Assembly (NCBI GenBank): GCA_016707895.1
Contig: JADJGV010000034.1
Coordinates: 877,545 to 941,544, forward strand
Origin: Myxococcales bacterium
GTDB lineage: Bacteria > Myxococcota_A > Polyangia > Haliangiales > Haliangiaceae
Direction of reading: 5' to 3'
DNA length: 64,000 nucleotides
Positions 1-9,228 of the stretch are shown one piece after another (positions within the stretch are counted from its first letter, which is position 1; every line of letters starts with the position of its first letter). A program made the translations under genes and the position numbers. Below the pieces are notes generated by a model. It was not told the DNA's origin, ran no database searches, and saw nothing but the letters and a program-made list of their open reading frames with translations.

Positions 1-331
1 AGCAGTACAGCGCCGCGAGCTCGCCGTGGTTGACCGCCGGCAGCCACTTCCAGTCGGCGAACTGGCCCTTGTGGTGGAACTGGAAGTAGGCCACCGCCAT
101 CGTGCCCGAGCCGAGCAGCGCGGCGAGGCGGGTGCCCAGGCCGATCGCGATCAGCGCGCCCGCGACCAGCTCGATCACGCCGCCGATCCACAGCTGGCTG
201 CCGAACGCCGGCGTGGGCCTGGTGGTCAGCCAGCCGAACACCTTCTGCAGGCCGTGGCAGGTGAACATCGCGCCGGCGACGATCCGCAGCGCGGCGTAGG
301 CCGGGTCCTCGAGCTTGGCGAGCATGCGCAT
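1..331 (-). CDS. DoxX family membrane protein (3' end cut by window edge)
   Basis: The reading frame starts with ATG at 331 (a second in-frame ATG lies at 325) and runs off the left edge, giving about 110 residues. The protein opens with a short polar segment, then a helix with RIVAGAMFTCHGLQKVFGW, a pattern typical of the first membrane segment of DoxX/DoxD proteins (PF07681), followed by two more hydrophobic helices (IGGVIELVAGALIAIGLG and the LLGSGTMAVAYFQFH segment). A usual DoxX protein has about 130-140 residues and four helices, so roughly the last helix is missing here because of the window edge. DoxX-like proteins are small inner-membrane proteins often linked to thiol or quinone redox; the substrate cannot be told from sequence. 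Confidence 0.85.
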   Translation of the reverse strand, partial: MRMLAKLEDPAYAALRIVAGAMFTCHGLQKVFGWLTTRPTPAFGSQLWIGGVIELVAGALIAIGLGTRLAALLGSGTMAVAYFQFHHKGQFADWKWLPAVNHGELAALYC

Positions 332-396
332 CGCGGCAGTGGAGCACGTCTCGGCGCGCGCGCATCCGGCGCCGCGCGCTGTGTAGACTGCGCGTC

Positions 397-604
397 ACGG
401 CCGAGCCCATCGATCGCGTGACGCTGTTCGTGCCTGGCGTCCCACCGGACGCGTCGCTCCAGCTCGGCGATCAGATCGCGCACGAGTGGGTCGCCAACGA
501 CGGCCGCTGCGCCGACGCGTTCCGGTGCGCAGCCGCGGCTACGTCGATCTCGAGCCCGAGCTGGCGTGGGAACAGTGGCAGCTGGTGCGCGACCGGCCCG
601 GGTG
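397..604 (+). pseudogene. Internally deleted copy of the 302-aa gene at 2701-3609
   Basis: The first about 45 codons match the start of the gene at 2701 almost codon for codon (AEPIDRVTLFVPGVPPDAS, then the GDQ-AHEWVANDGR segment), but its ATG is ACG here. After TCCGGT the copy jumps directly to the C-terminal part of the parent (RGYVDLEPELAWEQWQL) in another frame and ends with TGA at 602-604. About 700 bases of the parent are missing. The 24 bases at 371-394 upstream are identical to 2675-2698 before the intact gene, so the duplication included the leader. This is a decayed partial duplication, not an expressed gene. Confidence 0.85.
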
Positions 605-750
605 ACCGCGCGCCTCAGGCGCCGCCGTCGCGCGGCGCCACCGACAGCCGACGGGGGGAGGGCTCATTGGAACGGGACCGAGCGGGGGAGGGCGATCATG
701 GCGTCTCCCGTCACGTGACGCGCGCCCCGCGGCGGTTCACGGAGATCGGC

Positions 751-2517
751 TCAGCGCGCGAGCATGCCGTCGATCGCGATGCCCACGCCGGCCAGGCTCT
801 CGCCGGCGATCAGCCCGGCCGCGGCCACCACCAGGAACCGCGTGCTCCAGCGCGGGGTCACCCGCTCGCAGGTCGCCGCGACCACCGCGCCGAAGCACAT
901 CGAGATCGCGTTGTACGCGGGCAGCACGAAGGCGAGGCCCAGCGCCGACGGGCTCGGCACCCACCGGCGGGCGCGCGCCGGCAGCGTCCGCTCGGCGATC
1001 GCCAGCGCGCTCCCGGCGGCGCCCGCGATCAGGATCGCCCAGCCCGCGCCGCCAGGCATCGCGTGGAAGCCCTGCTTGAAGACCTCGGCCACCGCCTTCC
1101 ACGTCGCGACGGCCGGCGCCGGCCACTCCTCGGTGAGCAGCATGGTCTGCGGATCGGGGATCAAGATCAGGTAGGCGGCGCTGCCGATGCACGCGCCGGC
1201 CAGCGCGCCCATCACCTGAGCCAGCGCCTGGTAACGCGGCATCGCCCCCAGCAGGTAGCCGGTCTTCAGGTCGTGGAGCAGATCGGCGCACTGGCTGGCG
1301 GCGCCGCCGGTGACGTTGGCGGCCATCAGGTTGGGCGCGACCTGGCCGGGCGCGAGCGCCCCGAACAGGAGCTGGGTCACTTTGCCCATCGCGCCGATCG
1401 GCGTGACGTTGGTCTCGCCGGCCACGCGGCCCGCGACGATCGCGAGCACGAACGACACCAGCACGCCCAGCACCGCGATCGGCCAGAAGATGTCGAACAG
1501 CGCGACCTGCAGCAGCACCGAGAGCACCAGCGCGACCGCGGCGCCGCGCAGCCACCAGGTCCGGCTGACCTCGCCCGTGTCCTCCGTCGACCCGCCGCCC
1601 TGGGTCCGCCGGAACGCCCCCGCGATCGAGCGCCACGAGAACGCGAACGAGGTCAGCGCCGAGGTCACCATCATCGCGACGCCGGGCCACAAGAGCCACT
1701 TGTTGAGCGGGATGAACCAGGCCGCGTCTGGCGCGCCCGCGACCGCCCAGCCCTCACCCAGCGCGATCGGCGCGAGCACGACGTACGCGACGATCGCGCC
1801 GAGCAGCAGCGACAGCCCGGCGCGCAGGCCGATCAGCCCGCCGATGCCCACCATCAGCAGGTTCGGCTCGACCGCGAGCGTCAGGTTGCCCGCCGAGACG
1901 CTGCCGGCCGCGCCGGCGTAGCGGCCCGGCAACGCGACCTTCCCCACCAGCTTCAGGTGCTCGGCGACCTTCACCGCGGCGGCCAGCGCGCCGGCGCCGA
2001 CCAGCATCCACACCCGCGCCACCGCCTCCTTGCCCGACGCGTACATCTCCTTCAGCGTCTCGGCCGAGGCGATGCCGCTGGGGAACGGCAGCCGATCGAC
2101 CAGCAACATCTGGCGCCGCAGCCCGATCGCGACGACGATCCCGACGCAGCACACCGAGAACGTCCACAGCGCCAGCAGCGGCCACGACAGCGACGTGCCG
2201 TCGAGCAAGGTCAGCGCGGGGATCGGCGCGACCAGGCCGGCCGACGAGATCGCCGCGCCGGCCGACGCCGCGGTCTGGTTGAGGTTGTTCTCCAGCATCG
2301 TGAACGGGGCCATCGGCCGCACCGCGCTCATCGCCCGCCAGAACGCGAACCCGAGCAGGGCCGCGGTGACCGACATGTTGTTGCTCCAGCCGATCTTCAG
2401 GCCGCTGTACAGGTTGCACAGCGACAGCAGCCCGCCGAGGACCATGCCGGTCGCGACCGCGCGCACGGTGAGTTGCCGCATCGTCCGGTCGAGCGGCGCG
2501 GGCTGGAGGGATGCCAT
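751..2517 (-). CDS. OPT family oligopeptide/metal-chelate transporter
   Basis: The 588-residue product is almost entirely hydrophobic helices, about 14-16 by eye. Family marks of the oligopeptide transporter (OPT/YSL) superfamily are present: NLYSGLKIGW near residues 34-43, a GETNVTPIGAMGKVTQ block near residue 390, and ASQCADLLHDLKTGYLLGA shortly after. Prokaryotic OPT proteins import peptides or metal-chelate complexes using the proton gradient in the inner membrane; the actual substrate is not visible. I chose ATG 2517 because the helix-1 start follows it by about 15 residues; upstream in-frame extension reads antisense through the leader of the divergent gene at 2701. The gene stands alone, divergent from the 302-aa gene with 183 bp between them. 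Confidence 0.93.
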   Translation of the reverse strand: MASLQPAPLDRTMRQLTVRAVATGMVLGGLLSLCNLYSGLKIGWSNNMSVTAALLGFAFWRAMSAVRPMAPFTMLENNLNQTAASAGAAISSAGLVAPIPALTLLDGTSLSWPLLALWTFSVCCVGIVVAIGLRRQMLLVDRLPFPSGIASAETLKEMYASGKEAVARVWMLVGAGALAAAVKVAEHLKLVGKVALPGRYAGAAGSVSAGNLTLAVEPNLLMVGIGGLIGLRAGLSLLLGAIVAYVVLAPIALGEGWAVAGAPDAAWFIPLNKWLLWPGVAMMVTSALTSFAFSWRSIAGAFRRTQGGGSTEDTGEVSRTWWLRGAAVALVLSVLLQVALFDIFWPIAVLGVLVSFVLAIVAGRVAGETNVTPIGAMGKVTQLLFGALAPGQVAPNLMAANVTGGAASQCADLLHDLKTGYLLGAMPRYQALAQVMGALAGACIGSAAYLILIPDPQTMLLTEEWPAPAVATWKAVAEVFKQGFHAMPGGAGWAILIAGAAGSALAIAERTLPARARRWVPSPSALGLAFVLPAYNAISMCFGAVVAATCERVTPRWSTRFLVVAAAGLIAGESLAGVGIAIDGMLAR

Positions 2518-2674
2518 GCTGTCAGGTATCACGTCGCGCGCCGTGGTCGCAGTGGCCAGGCGCGCTCCCCTGGTCTCGTTGTTGATCGCGACCGCGTGTG
2601 CCTCGACGGCGCCCCGGGCGGTAAGCCGGCGGCGTCGGTCGCGGCACGTCGCGGCGCGCGCGCACGCTTCCGCT

Positions 2675-2698
2675 GCCGCGCGCTGTGTAGACTGCGCG
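2675..2698 (+). promoter_or_regulatory. Leader block duplicated exactly at 371-394
   Basis: These 24 bases just before the ATG at 2701 recur without a mismatch at 371-394 in front of the decayed copy. They contain TAGACT, which could act as a -10 box for a very short leader. The exact identity mainly dates the duplication; the promoter role is a guess. Confidence 0.3.
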
Positions 2699-2700
2699 CC

Positions 2701-3609
2701 ATGGCCGAGCCCATCGACCGCGTGACCCTGTTCGTGCCTGGCGTCCCACCGGACGCGTCGCTCCAGCTCGGCGATCAGGTCGCGCACGAGTGGGTCGCCA
2801 ACGATGGCCGCTTCGCCGACGCGTTCCGGTTCGGGACGGTCGAGCCCGACGTGCTGGCGCGGCTCGCCGTGACGCCCGGCGCGGTCGTCGTCTCCGCCCG
2901 CGTCGACCTGCGCGAGGGCCGGGAGGCGTTGATCGCCGCGGTCGAGCGCTTGCGCGACGCCGGCGCGATCGCGGTGCGGCTCGAGGAGTCGATGCTCGGC
3001 TGGGACGTCGCGCGCTGGCTCGAGCTGGTGTCGTCTCCGTCGCCGTGGGACTGGCACCGCGCCGCGGTCGTCGTGCTGTCTGGCGACGGCGCGCTGCAGT
3101 CGTGCGGCATGCACGCGTTCTCGCTGCCCGACGTGCGCATCGAGCTCGATGGCGATCGGGCCGCGCTGCAGGAGCTCGCCGAGACGCTCAACGTGTACCA
3201 GCTGGCCGAGGACCCGGTGCTCCGGTCAGGGCAGACGTTCCGCCCCGACGACGAGGCGCCGCGGCGCGTCGTCGAGCGGTGGCCCGACGTCGTGTACCCG
3301 CCGGGCCACGCTTGCCACAACCCGTACGGCGTCTGGCGGCTCGGCCCACCTGGTGGCGCCGGGCGGGGCGTCGGCGAGCTGGTGCCGGTCTTCGTCCCGG
3401 CGCTCGCCGCCGTCCTCGGCGCGCTCGAGGCGCAGCACGGCCAGCCGCTGACCGAGGCGCAGGTGCTCGAGGCCCGCGACCGCGGCGCGTGCATCATGAT
3501 GGAGCCGCGCGACGCGCAGCGGCTGGAGCGATCGCGTGGCTACGTCGACCTCGAGCCCGAGCTCGCGTGGGAGCAGTGGCAGCTGCTGCGCGGCGCCGGC
3601 GAAGGCTAG
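2701..3609 (+). CDS. Conserved-looking hypothetical protein, 302 aa (parent of the remnant at 397-604)
   Basis: The protein begins MAEPIDRVTLFVPGVP and has no signal peptide or membrane segment, so it is probably cytoplasmic. A central part (VVVSARVDLREGREALIAA, then AVRLEESMLGWDVARWLEL) looks like an alpha/beta fold, and the later part carries HACHNPYGVWRLGPPGG, AQVLEARDRGACIMMEPRD and a Trp-rich C-terminus (ELAWEQWQLL). I recognise no named family with certainty; a distant relation to the DUF4261 group is possible but unproven. ATG 2701 is supported by the duplicated leader that ends exactly before it. It faces away from the OPT transporter; no partner gene is evident. Confidence 0.8.
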   Translation: MAEPIDRVTLFVPGVPPDASLQLGDQVAHEWVANDGRFADAFRFGTVEPDVLARLAVTPGAVVVSARVDLREGREALIAAVERLRDAGAIAVRLEESMLGWDVARWLELVSSPSPWDWHRAAVVVLSGDGALQSCGMHAFSLPDVRIELDGDRAALQELAETLNVYQLAEDPVLRSGQTFRPDDEAPRRVVERWPDVVYPPGHACHNPYGVWRLGPPGGAGRGVGELVPVFVPALAAVLGALEAQHGQPLTEAQVLEARDRGACIMMEPRDAQRLERSRGYVDLEPELAWEQWQLLRGAGEG

Positions 3610-3624
3610 GGCCACGCCCGGGGG

Positions 3625-3801
3625 CTACGGGCTCTCCGCCCTGGGCGCGCGCAGGTATGCGGCCTGGAGCGCCGCCGCCAGCTCGACGTGCTCCGGGTTG
3701 GCGGGGGCGGTCGGATCGAAGGGGCCCTGGGTCCTGCCGGCGCCGACGTCCGTGGTGGTGCCGTGGACGAACACCTGGACGAAGTCGAGGTTGTCCCGCC
3801 G
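3625..3801 (-). pseudogene. Orphan C-terminal coding fragment
   Basis: On the minus strand a stretch of about 58 codons reads like the end of a real protein (NLDFVQVFVHGTTTDVGAG, then EHVELAAALQAAYLRAPRA) and stops at 3625. No start codon or plausible N-terminus precedes it; upstream is the displaced leucyl aminopeptidase 3' end. I see no second copy in the window. It may be the remains of a gene cut by the same rearrangement. Confidence 0.35.
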
Positions 3802-3856
3802 TCGGGCCTCACGCCAGCGTATCGTGCGGGGCCGCGCCGGGCCCGGCGTGCGCGCC

Positions 3857-3988
3857 GCGATCGAACACGCCGCGCGGCGGATCAGTTCGGCATGCAACGC
3901 GACGCCGAAGCCGGTGGCGCGGTCCTTGGGGACCGCCGGGCCGGCCAGGTCGACGTGGCGCCAGCGGCGGCCGGCGGTCGCGCCGAAC
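3857..3988 (-). pseudogene. Stray copy of the 3' end of the leucyl aminopeptidase gene
   Basis: About 130 bp closely match 6610-6742, the last about 40 codons plus 12 bases after the stop of the aminopeptidase gene. Translated, it gives GRRWRHVDLAGPAVPKDRATG and then FGVALHAELIRRAA, against GRRWCHVDLAGPAFPKDRATG in the intact enzyme. The fragment has no start and its stop codon is lost (TGA changed), so it is a remnant. It sits directly behind the 3' end of the gene at 3992-4582, so that gene now ends in foreign sequence. Confidence 0.8.
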
Positions 3989-3991
3989 TCG

Positions 3992-4582
3992 TCACGACGA
4001 CGTGACCTCGCCCTCGGCGTCGAGGAAGTACGCGTTGCCGGCCTGGACGATGAAGCTGCCCTCGTCGATCCAGTCGCGCACGGCCTCGAGATCCTCGGGC
4101 GAGGCATCCGGATTCGCGCCCACGGCGTCGTCGTGCAAGTGGAACGGGAACGGCACCACGGCGTAGTGCCACAGGTCGGGGTGGATGAACGCGAGCATCG
4201 GCGCGCTCCCGACGTGGAGAAAGCCGATCTCGTCGGACAGCAGGTCGAGCAGCGCCTCGCCGTCGTCGAGCAGCTCGGCGTCGGCGTGGATCGCGCGCGC
4301 CGTCACCGTACCGTCGCGGTGGGACACGACGACGTTGAGCGGGGCCTGGTCGATGCCGGACAGCCGCGGCACGCCGACGAAGACGAGCGTCGGCAGGCCG
4401 TCGCCGCTCGCGCCGGCGAGCCATCCGTAGGCCTCGCTCGTCTGCACCAGGTAGCGCCGCGCCGGATCGACGAACTGCGCCACGGTGGCGACGTCCATGC
4501 CGAGCCGCTGCGCGATCGCCGGTGCGTCGTACGCGCGCAGGTCGAGCTTCTCGAGGAACGCCTTGTCGAGAAACCAGGTCAC
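3992..4582 (-). CDS. Hypothetical cytoplasmic protein, 196 aa
   Basis: Starts with ATG at 4582 and reads MTWFLDKAFLEKLDLRAYDA. A likely helical N-terminus is followed by alternating strands (LPTLVFVGVPRLSG, APLNVVVSHRDGTVTARAI) and an acidic region with LLDDGEALLDLLSDEIGF. There is no signal peptide. The end (AEGEVTSS) abuts the stray aminopeptidase fragment, so the original C-terminus could have been longer. I do not recognise the family. It is followed downstream by no gene of its own strand and preceded by the TetR gene at 4845 after a 262-bp gap in which I see no convincing gene. Confidence 0.7.
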   Translation of the reverse strand: MTWFLDKAFLEKLDLRAYDAPAIAQRLGMDVATVAQFVDPARRYLVQTSEAYGWLAGASGDGLPTLVFVGVPRLSGIDQAPLNVVVSHRDGTVTARAIHADAELLDDGEALLDLLSDEIGFLHVGSAPMLAFIHPDLWHYAVVPFPFHLHDDAVGANPDASPEDLEAVRDWIDEGSFIVQAGNAYFLDAEGEVTSS

Positions 4583-4844
4583 GAACGGAGTCTAGAACGC
4601 GGGTCGCGCGATCGCGCCGCGCGGCGGACCAATTCGGCGAGCCGCCGCAGCCGATGCGCGTGTCGGTCCCGCAGCCGGGCCGCGAGCTTCTCGGTGTGCG
4701 GTCGAGCTCGTCGTCGGTGTGGATCGTCGCGATCGCGCACCGGCGCCGTGGTCGCGACCGAGGTCATGGCGGCGGCGGCGAGCTGCCCGAGCTTCGCGAT
4801 GGTCCGCGGCGGCGAGTCCAGCACGTCGGTGTCGACCGACGACG

Positions 4845-5477
4845 TCAACCGGCGGGTGGCGCGGCGGCTCGCCCGAGGTAGCGCACGACGAGCTCGATGA
4901 GCTCGGCGCGGAAGCCGGGCTCGTCGAGCAACGCCGGCTCGTCGACCACCGCCGCCTCGATGACCCGCTCGACCGCGTGGACCGCGATCCACGCCATCAG
5001 CCCGTGGGGGCCGGGCCGGACGTCGTCGCGGCGGGTCATCGCGGCCGCGACCTCGCGGCGCACGGTGCGGTCGACCTCGTCGCTGACCGGCGCGGTCCAG
5101 CTCGGCGGCACCTGGCGGCGGATCGCCTGGCGCAGGCCGATGCCCCCCAGCTCGCCGAGCAGCGCGTCGATGATGCGGCCGGCCACCTCGGCCAGCGGCG
5201 CGTCGCCGGCGGTGACCAGGATCTGGACCGCCAGCGCCTCGGTGCGGCGCTCCAGCCGGCGGGCCAGCTCGGCGAGCAGCGCGTCCTTGTTGGGGAAGTA
5301 CTGGTACAGCGAGCCGATGCTGACGCCGGCGCGCTCGGCGACCTGGTTGGTCGTGAAGCCGTCGAGGCCGCGCTCGTCGAGGACCTGGCTGGCGGCGGCG
5401 AGGACCGACTCGATGATGTCGGCGCCGGCGCGGGTGGACGGCGGCTTGCGGGGCGCGATCCGGCGGTCGCGAGGCAC
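4845..5477 (-). CDS. TetR/AcrR family transcriptional regulator
   Basis: The 210-residue protein has the TetR N-terminal helix-turn-helix at about residues 20-65: ADIIESVLAAASQVLDERG, FTTNQVAERAGVSIGSLYQYFPNKDALL in two parts (the GVSIGSLYQYFPNK recognition segment is textbook). The C-terminal two thirds are helical and variable, as expected for the ligand and dimer domain. Length fits the family (190-230). Divergent from the lipoprotein gene at 5561, with 83 bp between, so either that gene or its own promoter is the likely target. The ligand cannot be inferred. Confidence 0.93.
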   Translation of the reverse strand: MPRDRRIAPRKPPSTRAGADIIESVLAAASQVLDERGLDGFTTNQVAERAGVSIGSLYQYFPNKDALLAELARRLERRTEALAVQILVTAGDAPLAEVAGRIIDALLGELGGIGLRQAIRRQVPPSWTAPVSDEVDRTVRREVAAAMTRRDDVRPGPHGLMAWIAVHAVERVIEAAVVDEPALLDEPGFRAELIELVVRYLGRAAAPPAG

Positions 5478-5492
5478 GGGGCGATGGTGCCA

Positions 5493-5526
5493 CGACCGGC
5501 GGCGCGCCGCGACCGGCGGCGCGCCG
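5493..5526. repeat. Tandem 17-bp GC palindromic repeat, third copy at 6598-6614
   Basis: CGACCGGCGGCGCGCCG occurs twice head to tail here and once more at 6598-6614, just after the stop of the lipoprotein gene at 5561-6577. Each unit carries the palindrome GGCGCGCC. The copies bracket the lipoprotein gene. They may be fold-back elements or simple sequence drift. Confidence 0.55.
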
Positions 5527-5560
5527 CGCCTGCTGCCCGTGGGGCGTGGTACCAGTCGTC

Positions 5561-6577
5561 ATGCGCGTTGCTCTGATCTGTTTGATGGTCGCGAGCGCGT
5601 GCGCCTCGACCGCGTCCCGCGGGACGACGGCGCCGCCGCCGACCCCTCGTCTCGATGTCACGACTGCGCCTCACGAGCCGGTCGCGCCGCCGTCGCCGTC
5701 GCCGCCGCCACCGCCACCGCCGATCGCCGAGGCGCCGGCCTGGGATGCGCCGCCGCCACGGCCGCACGTGGTCGCCGTCCTCGCCCAGGTCCCCGCGGCT
5801 GCGCGGTTCGTCGCCGGGCTCGACGCGGCGCGGCTCGTGCGCGGCCCACTCGCCAGCCGGTTCCAGGGCATGCTGGCCATGGTCGGCGTGATGATGCCCG
5901 CCGCCTGCGGTGCGGTGACGCTGAGCCAGTTCGACCAGGTGGTCATGGCCGGCGTCGGCACCAAGGGCGATCACGTGGTGTTCCTGGGGCCGAAATTCGC
6001 GGAGCGGAGCACTGCGGATTGCCTGACGGCCGCGACGATGGGGCGCAACGGCGTGACCGTGAAGCGCCGGAAGGCGTTCGGGACCACCGTGTACTTCGAG
6101 GCGGGACCGCAAGCCACCGGCGGCGCGCTCGCCTGGAGCAAGGGCTCGGGGCCGATCGTGGCGGACCACGAGCCGTGGCTGGCGGCCGCGCTCGATCCCA
6201 AGGCGGCCAAGGCCGAGCCCGAGTTGGTCGCCCTGGCCAGCAGCGTCGATCACGGGCGGACGTTGTGGCTCGCCGCGCTGCTGTCCGAGCAAGACGTGGC
6301 CGGCCTCGGCGCGCCGCCGGGGACGTTCAGCGGGCCGTTCGCGTTGCGCCTCGGCGTCGACATCGACGGCGAGGCTGACATCGACGTCGATCTAGTGTTC
6401 GCGTCCGAGGCCACCGCGGCGCAGGCCGCGGACTACCTGCGCAGCCAGTTCGCCCCGATGCAAGCCGACGGCGGCACGCGCGTGAGTCTGGGGGTGCACG
6501 GCGCCGAGGTGCGGCTGATCCTGCGCTTCGATGCCGCCAGCGTGCAGCGGTTCCTGGCGATGCTGCCCGCGAGCTGA
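5561..6577 (+). CDS. Lipoprotein of unknown function, 338 aa
   Basis: ATG 5561 gives MRVALICLMVASACASTAS, a signal peptide with a lipobox ending at Cys14. A Pro-rich linker (residues about 25-55) follows, then a globular domain with PHVVAVLAQVPAAARFVAGL, FDQVVMAGVGTKGDHVVFL and VRLILRFDAASVQRFLAML. The layout (lipid anchor, disordered linker, alpha/beta domain dealing with a scalar-like repeat) is the same as in the lipoprotein at 43181-44140, and both share a DxDLVF/VTVFFAS-type strand before a helix with AADYL or AQRAL; they may be distant paralogues. Upstream in-frame GTG/ATG codons only extend into the leader. Divergent from the TetR gene. Confidence 0.8.
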   Translation: MRVALICLMVASACASTASRGTTAPPPTPRLDVTTAPHEPVAPPSPSPPPPPPPIAEAPAWDAPPPRPHVVAVLAQVPAAARFVAGLDAARLVRGPLASRFQGMLAMVGVMMPAACGAVTLSQFDQVVMAGVGTKGDHVVFLGPKFAERSTADCLTAATMGRNGVTVKRRKAFGTTVYFEAGPQATGGALAWSKGSGPIVADHEPWLAAALDPKAAKAEPELVALASSVDHGRTLWLAALLSEQDVAGLGAPPGTFSGPFALRLGVDIDGEADIDVDLVFASEATAAQAADYLRSQFAPMQADGGTRVSLGVHGAEVRLILRFDAASVQRFLAMLPAS

Positions 6578-6621
6578 GCGGCGCCGGCGCGCTCGCGCGA
6601 CCGGCGGCGCGCCGCGACCGA

Positions 6622-8076
<1,455 letters not shown>

Positions 8077-8173
8077 GGCGGCGAGCCTACGCCGAAGGGC
8101 GCCTTGTCGCATGGCCCCACTCGCACGCGTTGCTCCGGCAGTGAGCGACGCGCTGGGCATATGCTCCAGCGTC

Positions 8174-9175
8174 ATGGCACCGACGTTCCGAGTTCAGCTG
8201 ACCGAGGCGCTGCGCGGTGCCCACGGACAGCTCCGCACCGAGGTCGGGAAGCAGTCGATCTATGGCTTCGTCGTCTACACGAGCGGCCAGGCGGAGTTCG
8301 ACTACGTGTGCGCGTCGGCGAACACGGAGCAGGCGCTGGGCAAGGACGCGGCGCTGCGGTGGAGCGTGCCGGACTGGGAGCACCACGACTTCGCCAAGGC
8401 GGTGCGCCAGCTCGCGGTCCCCGGCGACCGCGATGACGCCAAGCTCTACGGCGACATGGTCGCGGCGCTGGCCGCGCTCGACAAGGAGGGCCGGTTCGGC
8501 AAGGGCGCCGCGCGGGCGAAGGTCATCCTCAACGTCGTGTGCGGCGACATGAGCGAGGAGTTCTTCGTTCGGGGGCTGAAGAAGCTCAACCCGGCGCCGG
8601 TGGCCAAGCGATGGATCACCGAGAACACGCCCGGTCCCTACCTCGACGCGTTGGAGCAGAAGCTGCCGAAGGGCCAGCGCCTGGAGGCCCTGCTGGTGCT
8701 GCGCGAGGCGTTGGCCCTCGACCGCGACACCCCCGCGGTGCGCGCGGCGCGGAGCCGGTACGTCACCCAGTACAACCTGGAGCCGCGCATCGCGCGCTTC
8801 GGCAGCGTCGCGATCCCGGCGTTGATCGACGCGATCGAGCGCCACGGCTTCGCTCCGGCGTTCAACAAGCCGGGCTCGCCGGCGTGGAAGAAGCACGGCG
8901 CGTTCACGGTGGCGAACCAGCTCGCCACCGGATCCGCATTCCTGATCGGCACGTGCGGCGTCCCCGACGAGGCGTCAGTCCAGCGACTGCTCGACATCGT
9001 GCGGCGCAAGGTCGCGCTCGACAAGAAGGTCCGCGGCCACGTCTCGACGCTCGCCGAGAACATCGCGCGCGTTCTGCACCGGCAGTTCCCCGCGCGGCTC
9101 CCCGACACGCGCATGAGCGAGACGACCAACCACCTCCTCAACGCGGAGGACTACCTGGGCGCGCGCAGGGCGTAG
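8174..9175 (+). CDS. DUF4303-like protein, 333 aa
   Basis: The N-terminal 150 residues follow the DUF4303 pattern (PF14136): an initial helix, then IYGFVVYTSGQAEFDYVCAS and ANTEQAL, then RWSVPDWEHH, then a helix. In that family the domain resembles SUKH/immunity-type proteins, although most members are uncharacterised. Residues 160-333 form a helical repeat-like tail (RFGSVAIPALIDAIERHGF) close to HEAT architecture. No signal peptide. Start ATG 8174 (MAPTFRVQL) is favoured because upstream in-frame codons are Arg-rich non-protein-like sequence. No toxin-like neighbour is visible, so an immunity role is only a family hint. Confidence 0.8.
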   Translation: MAPTFRVQLTEALRGAHGQLRTEVGKQSIYGFVVYTSGQAEFDYVCASANTEQALGKDAALRWSVPDWEHHDFAKAVRQLAVPGDRDDAKLYGDMVAALAALDKEGRFGKGAARAKVILNVVCGDMSEEFFVRGLKKLNPAPVAKRWITENTPGPYLDALEQKLPKGQRLEALLVLREALALDRDTPAVRAARSRYVTQYNLEPRIARFGSVAIPALIDAIERHGFAPAFNKPGSPAWKKHGAFTVANQLATGSAFLIGTCGVPDEASVQRLLDIVRRKVALDKKVRGHVSTLAENIARVLHRQFPARLPDTRMSETTNHLLNAEDYLGARRA

Positions 9176-9228
9176 CGCGCCACGGCCGGGCCCCGCAGGT
9201 GCGGCGGCGCGCGGGCGATCCGCGCCCG

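Noticed and set aside
418..3609. Open frame of 1063 codons on the plus strand from the remnant to the end of the 302-aa gene
   Set aside because: Its middle is the Arg/His/Gln-rich antisense of the OPT transporter; only the last 302 codons are a gene.
4583..4844. Possible gene end between TetR and the 196-aa gene (minus strand, with TDVLDSPPRTIAKLGQ)
   Set aside because: No start codon or stable frame; composition ambiguous. Recorded as gap only.
9176..9228. GC hairpin between convergent genes as terminator
   Set aside because: Six-bp stem with five-base loop, no T-run; too weak in such GC-rich DNA.
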